From: Bacteroidota bacterium
GTDB taxonomy: Bacteria; Bacteroidota; Bacteroidia; Chitinophagales; Chitinophagaceae
Assembly: GCA_013288285.1 (NCBI GenBank)
Contig: JABDCE010000008.1
Coordinates: forward strand, 1-53,377
Reading direction: 5' to 3'
Length of the DNA stretch: 53,377 bases
This document shows, one piece after another, positions 33,047 through 42,215 of the stretch. Positions within the stretch are counted from its first letter, which is position 1. Each line of letters begins with the position of its first letter. The translations under genes were made by a program, and so were the position numbers. The notes beneath the pieces are model-generated. The model saw only the letters and a program-made list of their open reading frames with translations, was not told the origin of the DNA and did no database searches.

Positions 33047-33077
33047 TTGGGTTTAATTGGTAAGACCCTTAGATTTG
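33047..33077 (+). promoter_or_regulatory. Consensus promoter of rpoD
   Basis: TTG at 33047-33049, a 20-base spacer and TAGATTTG at 33070-33077, a full match to the Bacteroidota TTG-N17-23-TAnnTTTG consensus. Transcription would begin near 33082, leaving a leader of about 75 bases. The primary sigma gene thus appears to have a promoter of the type it recognises. Confidence 0.65.
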
Positions 33078-33157
33078 CCATAACAATGTCACCTTTTCAT
33101 TGATGCTCATAGTTGTGAGTTATTATTTTAGAACCACTCAATTCTTAGTCTATGTCA

Positions 33158-34027
33158 ATGCGTCAGCTCAAGATCACAAAGTCCATTACCAACCGTGAAA
33201 GTCAATCCCTGGAGAAGTACCTGCAGGAAATTGGCAAAGTGGATCTGATCACTCCCGAAGAAGAAGTGCAACTCGCCATTCGTATTAAACAGGGCGACCA
33301 GCGTGCACTCGAAAAGTTAACGAAGGCGAATCTGCGTTTCGTAGTGTCTGTTGCAAAGCAGTACCAGAACCAGGGCTTATCTTTAAGTGACCTCATCAAT
33401 GAGGGGAACCTGGGCCTGATAAAGGCTGCACAGCGGTTTGATGAAACCCGTGGGTTCAAATTTATATCTTATGCGGTGTGGTGGATACGCCAGTCTATAT
33501 TACAGGCGCTGGCAGAGCAGTCGCGTATTGTTCGCCTGCCGTTAAACAAGGTAGGGCTGTCTAATAAAATAAGCAAAGCATACTCGCAACTTGAACAGGA
33601 ATATGAGCGCGAACCATCTACTGAAGAACTTGCTGAACTGTTAGAAATAGGTACTGAAGAAGTAGAAACGACACTTGGAGTGGCAGCAAGGCACGTATCT
33701 GTCGATGCGCCGTTTGTAGACAGCGAGGATAATACTTTGCTGGACATACTTGAAAATCCGAATTCTGATGCTGCCGATGCAGAGCTATATCATGGAGAAT
33801 CTTTAAGGTGCGAAATTGAACGTTCTTTAAGCACACTTACAGACCGCCAGCGCGATGTCATCAAACTTTATTTCGGGATAGGCGTGGCTAACCCTATGAG
33901 TCTTGAAGATATAGGCGAAAAATTCTCTCTTACCCGCGAGCGTGTGCGCCAGATCAAGGATAAAGCCATCACCAAGCTGCGTACTGCAAGCAGGTGCCAG
34001 TTGTTGAAAACTTATTTGGGTAATTAA
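33158..34027 (+). CDS. rpoD: RNA polymerase primary-type sigma factor RpoD
   Basis: 289 residues from ATG 33158, chosen because Bacteroidota RpoD proteins begin [18 protein letters not shown] 33152 two codons upstream is possible. Region 1.2 ([10 protein letters not shown]), 2.1-2.4 ([33 protein letters not shown], with the [15 protein letters not shown] and RLPLNK parts), region 3 and 4.2 ([14 protein letters not shown]) are all present; the N-terminal 1.1 domain is absent, as is normal in the phylum. An insertion in region 4.1 ([14 protein letters not shown]) and some divergence leave open that it is one of several RpoD-like paralogues. Confidence 0.9.
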   Translation: MRQLKITKSITNRESQSLEKYLQEIGKVDLITPEEEVQLAIRIKQGDQRALEKLTKANLRFVVSVAKQYQNQGLSLSDLINEGNLGLIKAAQRFDETRGFKFISYAVWWIRQSILQALAEQSRIVRLPLNKVGLSNKISKAYSQLEQEYEREPSTEELAELLEIGTEEVETTLGVAARHVSVDAPFVDSEDNTLLDILENPNSDAADAELYHGESLRCEIERSLSTLTDRQRDVIKLYFGIGVANPMSLEDIGEKFSLTRERVRQIKDKAITKLRTASRCQLLKTYLGN

Positions 34028-34048
34028 TATATTTAATATTCTTGTTTC

Positions 34049-34077
34049 AAGGGGCTGTGATCAACAGCCCCTTTTTT
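34049..34077. terminator. Bidirectional terminator between rpoD and trmH
   Basis: A 10-bp stem (AAGGGGCTGT / ACAGCCCCTT) around a 5-base loop followed by a T run, between convergent genes; it touches the stop codon of trmH. Confidence 0.88.
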
Positions 34078-34666
34078 ATTGATCGTACATACCCCATTCC
34101 CTGGCCAATGTTTTCCATTCGCCTTCGGGCAGGCGTGGGTTGCCGTCATAAAATCCTGCATTGTTTCGCTGACGAAAAGCCTCATATAAAGTAATGGCAC
34201 AGGCAACAGAAATGTTCAGGGATTGCACCATACCTACCTGCGGGATAATGAAATTGCCATCGCAGTATTGAAGGCATTCTTCGGTAACGCCATTATGTTC
34301 ATTACCAAACACGAGCGCTACTTTCCCAGTAAGGTCAAGGTCATATAGGGAATGTGACTGTACACCCAGGTGAGTAGCAAATATCTTTTCACTCTTTGCC
34401 CTCACGGCCTTCATGCATTCTGCGGTATTGTCATACTGGTGAATTGTGAGCCAGCCCGCCGCACTTGCAGAACTGTTGCTCCGGAGCGTTTTATGCCGGG
34501 GTATAACGGTGGTAAGCACAAAAATATCCTGCACGCCCACGGCATCACAGGTACGCATTACCGCGGCTATGTTGTGTGGGTCATGTACATTTTCCATGAC
34601 CACTATCAAACCGCTCTGCCGGTGGTTCAAAACCCTCCTTACTTTTACTTCTCTTTCCGGTGTCAT
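34076..34666 (-). CDS. trmH: TrmH-type tRNA/rRNA 2'-O-methyltransferase (SpoU family)
   Basis: 196 residues. The three SpoU motifs are visible: motif 1 ENVHDPHNIAAVMRTCDAVG (about 25-44, catalytic Arg), motif 2 VALVFGNEHNGV (about 116-127) and motif 3 IPQVGMVQSLNISVACAITLYE (about 142-163). Together they form the trefoil-knot SAM site. The size and the C-terminal helix fit TrmH, which methylates G18 of tRNA; another RNA target cannot be excluded. Confidence 0.88.
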   Translation of the reverse strand: MTPEREVKVRRVLNHRQSGLIVVMENVHDPHNIAAVMRTCDAVGVQDIFVLTTVIPRHKTLRSNSSASAAGWLTIHQYDNTAECMKAVRAKSEKIFATHLGVQSHSLYDLDLTGKVALVFGNEHNGVTEECLQYCDGNFIIPQVGMVQSLNISVACAITLYEAFRQRNNAGFYDGNPRLPEGEWKTLAREWGMYDQ

Positions 34667-34680
34667 ATCGCTTGTTGCGG

Positions 34681-34713
34681 TAAAAATAAAAAAAGGCAGC
34701 AGGATTAGTCCAA
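34681..34713 (-). promoter_or_regulatory. Putative trmH promoter
   Basis: On the minus strand TTG (34713-34711), a 22-base spacer and TATTTTTA (34688-34681), one mismatch from TAnnTTTG. The start codon at 34666 would follow a leader of about 10 bases. Confidence 0.45.
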
Positions 34714-34898
34714 ATACTGTTGCTAAAATTAATTGTCAAATAATAGTGTTATGAGGGCTGATTCGAGATAACAAAGTTCAGGCATGAAATTGGTAATACA
34801 AAACATAAAGAAATTGGAGCAGGAGCATGAGAATTGTTGTACTTTTCACCTAAATTATTTTAGTTATCCCTACATCAGAAAATATTAGCCCCAGTATA

Positions 34899-37800
34899 GT
34901 GCTTGGTGCACATCGTCCCGACCTGTTGCACGAAGAAACGCTTGCGGAATTATTTCGCATGTCGGCTCAAAAGCATGCTTCAAAAACGGCGCTTATATTC
35001 GGTGACCGGCAACTCACTTATGCAGAATTAGACAGGTGGAGTGATGCCATGGCCGATTATTTGTCGCAAAAGGGCATTAAGCCCGGCGATGCCGTAGGCG
35101 TATGGTGGCCAAGGGGCATGGAGTTGCATATTGCCGTGCTGGGCATTGTAAAGGTTGGGGCGGCTTATGTTCCCCTGGACCGGGAGATGCCTGCGGAACG
35201 TGTAGAGACTGTACTTACGGAAGTAGGCGCAAAAGGCTATATAAGCCAGGATCAGTTAAATCTTTCCTGCAAGCTGTTCTCTGTAGTTCCCCAACCGAAA
35301 AAAGATGAGATAATATTTATTCCGCCAACCGCAAAGCCTGATGACTGGGCATATGTGCTGTATACATCGGGCAGTACGGGGAAACCTAAGGGTATACCTA
35401 TAGCTCACCGGCAGATATGCCACCTTGTACGTGCAGAACAAACTGTGCTGGAAGTGAATAGCAGTGATAAGGTTTACCAGGGGTTTTCTGTGTCGTTCGA
35501 TATGTGGTGCGAAGAGACGTGGATCAGTTACCTGGCCGGGGCGTCATTGTGGGTTGCTGATGCGGCTACTGCAAAATCTATTGATGAGCTCGATGTGGTG
35601 TTGCGAAATAACCGCATTACCGTGCTGCATGCAGTACCCAGTTTGCTGGCCGTCATGGAAGACGACATATCATCGTTGCGTATAGTGAATGCCGGGGGAG
35701 AGGCTTGTACTACGCAGGTGCTGTCGAGATGGTCTGTCCCGGCAAGGAAATTTTATAACAGCTACGGACCTACCGAAACAACCGTCACCGCTACACTCAT
35801 TGCGTTGAAGCCCGGAGATCCGATAACAATAGGGATACCACTGCCTAACTATAACCTGGCGGTGGTAGATGAAAAATTGAACGTGTTGCCCAAGGGGGAG
35901 CGGGGAGAGCTTATAGTTACAGGGGCAGGGGTATGTAAAGGTTACATCAACCTGCCAGAACTTACTGCACAGAAATTTGTTGCAAAGCCGGAATCATTGT
36001 CGGCGTTACCCGGCGATACACTATACCGCACAGGTGACGCGGCAATAATTAATGCCGATGGCAGCATAGACTTCCAGGGTCGTTTTGATGACCAGATAAA
36101 ATTGCGTGGATACCGTATAGAACTCGGGGAGATAGAAAATCAACTGAGCAATCTGCGCGACATCACCGCTGCCGCCGTGGCAGTAAAAAAAGATGTGAAC
36201 GGGCAAGACCATCTTGCAGGTTACATAGTTTGCGATGACCCTGTGAACATGAATCAGCAGCACATCAGGGAAGAGCTGGCAAAGGTGTTGCCAGCATACA
36301 TGATACCCAGTGTCATTATGCAGTTACCTGAAATGCCCCGGTTACCCAGCGGCAAGATAAACAGGAAGGCGCTGCCGGTACCGGCAATGCTGCTGGAGAA
36401 TGCGGTATCTATTACCAATGAGATAATAGACCTCGATGCGCCACTTGGAGAGCGTGTGGTAGCTGCACTGCGGAAATTTTTCCCGAACAGAACTATAGAA
36501 CTGGAGAACGATTTTTTTACAGACCTGGGCGGGCATTCCCTGCTTGCTGCGGCTTTTGTGTCAAGGCTCAGGCGGGAAGCCAATGTGCCGCAGGCGTCCC
36601 TTAAAGATATTTACCTCAACAGGCCGTTGAGTAAGCTCGTGGAATACTGGGAGTCAAAGCCCGCTCCTGAAAAAAAGGCAAACCGTGTATTCAACGAAAT
36701 ACCGCAAAAACGCTTTCTGTTGTGCTGGCTGGCGCAGACTTTTTCGCTGCTGCTCATCTACGGATTGTTTGCTGTGCAAATATTCTTTCCATACCTCGGT
36801 TACTATTATGTGGTGGAGGAGACCAAGAATATTCCTTATGCTATAACCACTGCATTGTGTATGTTCTGTTTTATCCCGCCCTTGTTCGCTTTGTGCAGCG
36901 TGGGTATAAAGTGGCTCGTCATCGGTAAGATGAAGGAAGGCGATTACCCGCTATGGGGAACATATTATTTCCGGTGGTGGTTTGTAAAGACAATGCAGCG
37001 GTTGCTCCCTTCGCAGTTTCTGAATGGTACACCATTGTACGGTGGTTACCTGCGTCGTATGGGCGTGAAAGTGGCTAAGGATGCCCAACTGGCCGCTATC
37101 TCCATCGGCGCAGAAGACCTGGTTACCATAGGCAGTGATGTGAGTATCAGCTCCCAGGTGATCATCAATAATGCTTATGTCGAAGATGGGATGCTGAAGT
37201 TGCGCCGTGTGAGCCTGGGCGACCATGCATACATAGGCAGTAGCGCAATTATTTCCGGTGGCGCCACCATGGAAGAGTGGAGCGAACTGAGGGACCTTAG
37301 CTACCTGCAGGCCGGCAAAACCATAAAACCCGGAGAGATATGGCAGGGTAGCCCGGCTGTGCTGAAGGAAACGAAAGCTATCGAAGACCTGCCACAACCT
37401 TTGCCGGTATCTGACGGCAAGCGGCGCAAGTATTCGCTCATCTTTACCTTAATGCTCCTCATCTTTCCGTTCGTTATCCTCTTGCCGTTATTGCCTACTA
37501 TCATTATCATCAACAACCTCGATAACTCTACACCCGATTACGACTTTAGCTACCTCATTGTTACGCCATCTCTTGCATTGAGTTACATTATCGTGTTCAC
37601 AGTGGTGACGGTGGTGCTCACCCGCTTACTGCAGTGGGGTATAAAGCCCGGTAAGTATCCTATCTATAGCTGGTTTTACGTGCGTAAATGGTTTGCGGAT
37701 CAGCTCATGAGTTTATCGCTTATTGTGCTGCACCCTATTTATGCCACAGTATACATATCGCTGCTTTTCCGCGCACTGGGCGCCAAGGTAGGTAAGAACA

Positions 37801-38822
37801 CAGAAATATCTACGGCCAGCAGTGTTACACATCCACTGCTTGTGATAGGTAAGGGCGCCTTTGTTGCAGATGCTGTCACCCTTGGTGAATCAGATGTGCG
37901 TGGGCAGCAGTTGATACTGGAGCAAACAGTTATCGGCAACAATAGCTTCGTGGGTAACAGTGCGCTGATACCACAGGGCTATACATTGCCGGGCAGAATG
38001 CTGATAGGCGTACTGTCTACACCACCCAGCCAGGAGCAGTTAGATACTGAAAGTGCGCGGGATTGGTTCGGGTCGCCCGCTATCGGGTTGCCGCGCAGGC
38101 AGGCCAGCAGAACTTTCCCTACAGAGCTTACAGCGCGCCCTTCTGCACAGCGGGTATTGGCACGCAGTATTGTAGAGTTCATTCGTATCATACTTCCCGA
38201 AACAACCATCCTTATCTGTAGTATCCTTTTTATTGCCTATGCGCACGATCTGCTGGTGGCTGCGCCATGGTGGGAGGTCGGTTTATCGCTGCCATTTTAT
38301 TATTTGTTTTTTATGGGCTTACCTACACTGTTGGTCACATTGCTGCTAAAGTGGGGCACAGTGGGTGTGTATAAGCCTGAGCAGAAGCCTATGTGGACGT
38401 CTAAAGTATGGCGCAGTGAGGCCATCACATCTACCTACGAAGCCTTGTCTGTTCCCTTCCTTCTCGACTTTATGCGTGGTACGCCATGGTTGCCTATCGT
38501 ACTCCGGCTCTTTGGTGTGAAAACGGGAAAACGCGTGTGGCTCAACACGACTGATATTACCGAGCAGGACATGGTGGATATAGGTGATGATACCGCGCTC
38601 AATGAAGACTGTGGCCCGCAGACTCACCTGTTTGAAGACAGGGTAATGAAGGTGGGCCCCGTGAAAATAGGGAAGCGTTGCAGCATTGGTGCGCGTACCA
38701 TTATTCTCTACGATAGCGAGATCGGAGATAACGTAAATGTAGAGCCGTTATCGTTAGTGATGAAGGGCGAGAACCTGCAATCTCACAGCGAATGGGGTGG
38801 TAGTCCCGTAAAGCCCGCATAA
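34899..38822 (+). CDS. Pls/PosA-type stand-alone peptide synthetase (A-T-membrane-C1/C2/C3)
   Basis: 1307 residues, GTG start; no ATG lies upstream in frame. Adenylation domain about 1-500 with YTSGSTGKPKGI (about 154), NSYGPTETTV, LYRTGD, RGYRIELGEIE and LPSGKINRK motifs. Carrier domain with DLGGHSL near residue 545. The remaining 700 residues alternate membrane helices with three related soluble blocks rich in hexapeptide-like I/V-G turns, as in the terminal domain of epsilon-poly-L-lysine synthetase. Pocket residues read by eye as D201, M202, E205, then H, V, A, S, V, T, K; an acidic residue at the 239-equivalent is typical for basic amino acids. No thioesterase or condensation domain and no partner genes. 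It likely makes a homopolymer or short amide product at the membrane. Confidence 0.85.
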   Translation: MLGAHRPDLLHEETLAELFRMSAQKHASKTALIFGDRQLTYAELDRWSDAMADYLSQKGIKPGDAVGVWWPRGMELHIAVLGIVKVGAAYVPLDREMPAERVETVLTEVGAKGYISQDQLNLSCKLFSVVPQPKKDEIIFIPPTAKPDDWAYVLYTSGSTGKPKGIPIAHRQICHLVRAEQTVLEVNSSDKVYQGFSVSFDMWCEETWISYLAGASLWVADAATAKSIDELDVVLRNNRITVLHAVPSLLAVMEDDISSLRIVNAGGEACTTQVLSRWSVPARKFYNSYGPTETTVTATLIALKPGDPITIGIPLPNYNLAVVDEKLNVLPKGERGELIVTGAGVCKGYINLPELTAQKFVAKPESLSALPGDTLYRTGDAAIINADGSIDFQGRFDDQIKLRGYRIELGEIENQLSNLRDITAAAVAVKKDVNGQDHLAGYIVCDDPVNMNQQHIREELAKVLPAYMIPSVIMQLPEMPRLPSGKINRKALPVPAMLLENAVSITNEIIDLDAPLGERVVAALRKFFPNRTIELENDFFTDLGGHSLLAAAFVSRLRREANVPQASLKDIYLNRPLSKLVEYWESKPAPEKKANRVFNEIPQKRFLLCWLAQTFSLLLIYGLFAVQIFFPYLGYYYVVEETKNIPYAITTALCMFCFIPPLFALCSVGIKWLVIGKMKEGDYPLWGTYYFRWWFVKTMQRLLPSQFLNGTPLYGGYLRRMGVKVAKDAQLAAISIGAEDLVTIGSDVSISSQVIINNAYVEDGMLKLRRVSLGDHAYIGSSAIISGGATMEEWSELRDLSYLQAGKTIKPGEIWQGSPAVLKETKAIEDLPQPLPVSDGKRRKYSLIFTLMLLIFPFVILLPLLPTIIIINNLDNSTPDYDFSYLIVTPSLALSYIIVFTVVTVVLTRLLQWGIKPGKYPIYSWFYVRKWFADQLMSLSLIVLHPIYATVYISLLFRALGAKVGKNTEISTASSVTHPLLVIGKGAFVADAVTLGESDVRGQQLILEQTVIGNNSFVGNSALIPQGYTLPGRMLIGVLSTPPSQEQLDTESARDWFGSPAIGLPRRQASRTFPTELTARPSAQRVLARSIVEFIRIILPETTILICSILFIAYAHDLLVAAPWWEVGLSLPFYYLFFMGLPTLLVTLLLKWGTVGVYKPEQKPMWTSKVWRSEAITSTYEALSVPFLLDFMRGTPWLPIVLRLFGVKTGKRVWLNTTDITEQDMVDIGDDTALNEDCGPQTHLFEDRVMKVGPVKIGKRCSIGARTIILYDSEIGDNVNVEPLSLVMKGENLQSHSEWGGSPVKPA

Positions 38823-38825
38823 TGT

Positions 38826-40091
38826 TTAACTGATCAAAGTCAGTACCTCATAAAACTTATAGCAATCCTCATAAGTATTATACAGTGGCACCGGTGCTAT
38901 GCGTATCACGTTCGGTTCGCGCCAGTCGGCTACTATGCCGCTTTGGGTCAGGGCTTCAAATACCTCCTTTCCTCTTTCATGAAACAGCATCGAAAGCTGG
39001 CAGCCACGTCTTGATGGTTCCGAGGGTGTGATTATCTCAAACGGCAGATGCGTTATCTGGCGGAGCAGAAATTCCATATAGCCTGTAAGCTGTATACTCT
39101 TTTCACGTAGCGCAGGAAGCCCTGCTTTTTCAAAAATATCAAGCGATGCATTGTGGGCCACCATGTTAAAGACAGGAGCATTGCTCATCTGCCAGCTTGC
39201 AGCGCCTTTCTGCGGCACAAAACCTTTCTGCATTTTGAAGCGCGTCTTTTCATCATTGCCCCACCAGCCCGCCAGCCGGAACAGATCAGGATTATTGCCG
39301 TGCCGCTCATGCACAAATGCACCACCCACACCACCCGGCCCTGAATTAAGATATTTATAAGAGCACCAGCAGGCGAAGTCTACATTCCAGCTATGTAGTT
39401 GCAGCTGCACGTTGCCCGCTGCGTGTGCCAGGTCGAACCCCGCATAAGCCCCTACGCTATGCGCTGCCTTAGTAATATTTTCAAGGTCAAAAAACTGCCC
39501 TGTGTAATAATTTACGCCGCCTATCATTACCAGGGCCACAGAATCCCCGGCTTCTTTTATGGCGTTGATAATGTCTATGTCTTCAATAAGGTGGGCTCCT
39601 TCCTGTGGCGTTATTTCTATGATCGCGTCCTCCGGATCGTAGCCATGCATACGCACCTGGGTTTCCACAGCATACTGATCTGAAGGGAATGCGCCAGCCT
39701 CCATGATTATTTTATACCGCTTGTTATGCGGCCGGTAAAACGACAGCATCAGCATGTGCAGGTTCACGGTCAGTGTGTTCATCGCCACCACTTCATCCTT
39801 TTCCGCGCCTACCACTTTTGCCAGCCGGTCCGTAAAAAAATGATGGTAAGAAAACCACGGGTATGCCGCCCTGAAATGTCCTTCTACACCATACTTACCC
39901 CAGTCGCGCAGTTCCTTCTCCATCAGGTAGCTCACACTCTTTGGTTGAAGGCCAAGGGAATTACCACAGAAGTAACGGACATCTGCCCCTTCGTGCTGCG
40001 GGAATATGAAACGCTCCCTGAACGGGTAGAGCGTGTCTGTCTGGTCCTGTCCTTGCGCATATTCCAATGTGGCTTCGTATGTAGTGGGCAT
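38826..40091 (-). CDS. kynU: Kynureninase
   Basis: 421 residues, PLP enzyme of the aspartate aminotransferase fold. It cleaves kynurenine or 3-hydroxykynurenine to (3-hydroxy)anthranilate and alanine. Visible: FCGNSLGLQPKS near residue 41, AMNTLTVNLHMLM near residue 103, GFDLAHAAGNV near residue 218, and the PLP lysine in WCSYKYLNSGPGG near residue 246. Length is normal. It faces the synthetase gene tail to tail with 3 bases between. The next pathway enzyme haaO is at 6729-7256. Confidence 0.95.
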   Translation of the reverse strand: MPTTYEATLEYAQGQDQTDTLYPFRERFIFPQHEGADVRYFCGNSLGLQPKSVSYLMEKELRDWGKYGVEGHFRAAYPWFSYHHFFTDRLAKVVGAEKDEVVAMNTLTVNLHMLMLSFYRPHNKRYKIIMEAGAFPSDQYAVETQVRMHGYDPEDAIIEITPQEGAHLIEDIDIINAIKEAGDSVALVMIGGVNYYTGQFFDLENITKAAHSVGAYAGFDLAHAAGNVQLQLHSWNVDFACWCSYKYLNSGPGGVGGAFVHERHGNNPDLFRLAGWWGNDEKTRFKMQKGFVPQKGAASWQMSNAPVFNMVAHNASLDIFEKAGLPALREKSIQLTGYMEFLLRQITHLPFEIITPSEPSRRGCQLSMLFHERGKEVFEALTQSGIVADWREPNVIRIAPVPLYNTYEDCYKFYEVLTLIS

Positions 40092-40323
40092 GATTTGCTA
40101 AATAGACGGTAAAAAGTGAAAATAATAAAATGCGCATCGCGATACCTGGCATAGCTGTTATTGTTAGCAGGTCCGATTTCGCAAATACGCGATGCAAATT
40201 TAGCAAAGAAAAGAGAGATCTTTTTGTATGGCCATGCTGTTATTCAAATCATAAAAACGACTGATTACCGATAAATTGAGCTAATTCGCCGACTATTAAT
40301 ATAAATTTCCAATTTACATGATG

Positions 40324-40331
40324 TATTTTTG
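40324..40331 (+). promoter_or_regulatory. Putative -7 box of the lemA-TPM operon
   Basis: TATTTTTG, a full TAnnTTTG match; no TTG at -33. It ends 17 bases before ATG 40349. The rest of the 257-base gap after kynU holds only short repeats (GCATCGCG and its complement about 55 bases apart) and no gene. Confidence 0.45.
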
Positions 40332-40348
40332 TGAAAAATTATTTTAAA

Positions 40349-40927
40349 ATGAAAGGATTATTTATTGCATTAGGAATCATTCTGTTAATTGTATTGGTAG
40401 GCGGTTGCGGATACAATGGCATGAACGGCGCAAGCAAAGATGTTGACCAGAAGTGGGCTGACGTACAGAGCAGCTACCAGCGTCGGTCCGACCTTATACC
40501 TAATCTCGTAGCCACTGTAAAAGGTGTTGCAAATTTTGAGCAGAGCACATTGACATCGGTTATCCAGGCCAGGGCAAGTGCCAGCTCTATCAAAGTAGAT
40601 GCAAAAGACTTAACACCGGAAAAGCTGCAACAGTTCCAGGCATCGCAGGGACAGCTTAGCCAGGCCCTGGGTCGGTTGATGGTTGTTTCAGAGCAATATC
40701 CGCAATTGAAAGCAACAGAGAATTTCAAGTCTTTGCAGGATCAGTTGGAAGGTACAGAAAACAGGATCAAAGTGGCGCGTGATGCGTTCAATGTATCCGT
40801 TAAGGACTATAACATTAAAGTGTCTAATTTCCCCGCCAATATACTCGCAGGTATGTTCCACTTTAAGGAAAGGCCATCTTTCACGGCAGATGCAGGTGCT
40901 CAGAACGCGCCTAAGGTGCAATTCTAA
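40349..40927 (+). CDS. LemA family protein
   Basis: 192 residues from ATG 40349; the in-frame GTG at 40331 overlaps the -7 box. One N-terminal membrane segment or lipoprotein signal (LLIVLVGGCGYN, lipobox-like Cys20), then the LemA helical domain with YQRRSDLIPNLVATVKGVA near residue 43 and ARDAFNVSVKDYNIKVSNFPANI near residue 142. LemA proteins sit in the envelope; their function is unclear, but they are regularly linked to TPM-domain proteins, as here. Confidence 0.92.
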   Translation: MKGLFIALGIILLIVLVGGCGYNGMNGASKDVDQKWADVQSSYQRRSDLIPNLVATVKGVANFEQSTLTSVIQARASASSIKVDAKDLTPEKLQQFQASQGQLSQALGRLMVVSEQYPQLKATENFKSLQDQLEGTENRIKVARDAFNVSVKDYNIKVSNFPANILAGMFHFKERPSFTADAGAQNAPKVQF

Positions 40928-40944
40928 TTTCTTAAATCATTGTT

Positions 40945-41403
40945 ATGTTCTCATGGTTCGGAAAGAGGCCAATGCTTGATAATGACTCGCAGCTAAAAGT
41001 GGTTGCGAGCATTAAAGAAGCAGAAAGCAAAACAAGTGGAGAGGTTCGCGTATTCATGGAGCATCACTGCACTTATGTGGATGCGATGGACAGGGCGCGT
41101 GAACTGTTCTTTCAACTGGCTATGGACAAAACAGATGCCCGCAATGCGATCATAGTGTACGTTGCCTATACCGACAGGCAGTACGCGCTTTTTGGCGACA
41201 AGGTGATTTATGAGAAAGCAGGCGGCCCTGAATTCTGGAAGAGTGCTTCGGACAAACTGAGAGGACACCTGAGAAAAAACGAGATCACAGAGGGGCTGTG
41301 TAATTGTATACATGAGCTGGGCAATGCGCTCGCAGTGCACTTTCCGTATGATCCGGCAATAAAGAAAAATGAATTACCTGACGAAATAGTATTTGGTAAA
41401 TGA
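40945..41403 (+). CDS. TPM domain protein, soluble
   Basis: 152 residues, no signal peptide. Pattern of the TPM domain: AIKEAE-like start (VVASIKEAESKTSGEVRVF), NAIIVYVAYTDRQYALFGD near residue 72, and a C-terminal helix. TPM domains include thylakoid acid phosphatase and photosystem repair proteins; the bacterial role is unknown. Its stop overlaps the start of the next TPM gene by 4 bases, so the two are translationally coupled. Confidence 0.85.
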   Translation: MFSWFGKRPMLDNDSQLKVVASIKEAESKTSGEVRVFMEHHCTYVDAMDRARELFFQLAMDKTDARNAIIVYVAYTDRQYALFGDKVIYEKAGGPEFWKSASDKLRGHLRKNEITEGLCNCIHELGNALAVHFPYDPAIKKNELPDEIVFGK

Positions 41404-42212
41404 TCAAGAAAATAGGTTTGCGTAGTTTGTTCTTGTTGCTGTTCGTTGTCGCCGGGCTTCATTTATACGCCGATGATAAGAAGTTCCCCGACAGGCCAAA
41501 TCCTCCAAGGTTGGTCAATGACTTTGCGCACGTAATGACAGAGGGGGAGCAGGATCAGTTGGAGTCCAAACTGGTAGATTTTGAAAGAACTACCTCTAAC
41601 CAGATACTCGTCATTACCATTAAAGACCTCGGCGACTATGATGTGTCAGATTATGCCATACAGTTGGGCAAAGCCTGGGGCGTAGGCAAGAGCGGAAAAA
41701 ATAACGGAGTCGTAGTGCTCGCTGCTGTTAACAATCATAAGATCAACATCTCTACCGGTAAGGGTTTGGAAGGCGCACTTACCGACCTTACCTGCGGGCG
41801 CATTATCAGGAATGAAATGGCGCCTGCCTTTTCAGATAATAATTATTATGTAGGTTTTTCAAAAGCATCAGACGCTATTATTGCTGCCACAAAGGGCGAA
41901 TATAAAGGCGATGGTCAGCCACACAATGCAAAGAATGTACCCTTATCAGCGGTGATCATAGTCATCATCGTTATCGTTTTCATTATCCGCATGTTTGGCC
42001 GTGGCGGCGGCGGAGGTGGCAATTATATGAGCGGTGGCGGCCTGGGCGGTTTCGGTACCGGTATGCTGCTGGGTAGTCTATTCGGTGGTGGCCGCGATCG
42101 CGGCGGCATCGGCGGCGGTGATGGCGGATTTGGTGGTGGCGGTGGTGATGGCGGCTTCGGTGGCTTCGGCGGCGGAGACTTCGGTGGTGGTGGTGCTAGC
42201 GGAAGCTGGTAG
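41400..42212 (+). CDS. TPM domain membrane protein with Gly-rich tail (YgcG-like)
   Basis: 270 residues. Signal peptide (IGLRSLFLLLFVVAGLHLYA), TPM domain (about 28-175: VNDFAHVMTEGEQDQLESKL, TNQILVITIKDLGDYDV, GKNNGVVVLAAVNNHKINISTGKGLEGALTD in pieces), one membrane helix (about 182-200), then about 65 residues almost purely Gly with Asp, Phe and Ser. This plan is the classic third member of LemA-TPM-TPM clusters. The Gly-rich tail is cytoplasmic by topology. Confidence 0.9.
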   Translation: MIKKIGLRSLFLLLFVVAGLHLYADDKKFPDRPNPPRLVNDFAHVMTEGEQDQLESKLVDFERTTSNQILVITIKDLGDYDVSDYAIQLGKAWGVGKSGKNNGVVVLAAVNNHKINISTGKGLEGALTDLTCGRIIRNEMAPAFSDNNYYVGFSKASDAIIAATKGEYKGDGQPHNAKNVPLSAVIIVIIVIVFIIRMFGRGGGGGGNYMSGGGLGGFGTGMLLGSLFGGGRDRGGIGGGDGGFGGGGGDGGFGGFGGGDFGGGGASGSW

Positions 42213-42215
42213 TGC

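Noticed and set aside
40945-42212. Gly-rich region of the second TPM protein considered as a repeat element
   Set aside because: Gly-rich tails are a normal part of this family and the codons are varied, so it is protein low complexity rather than a DNA repeat.
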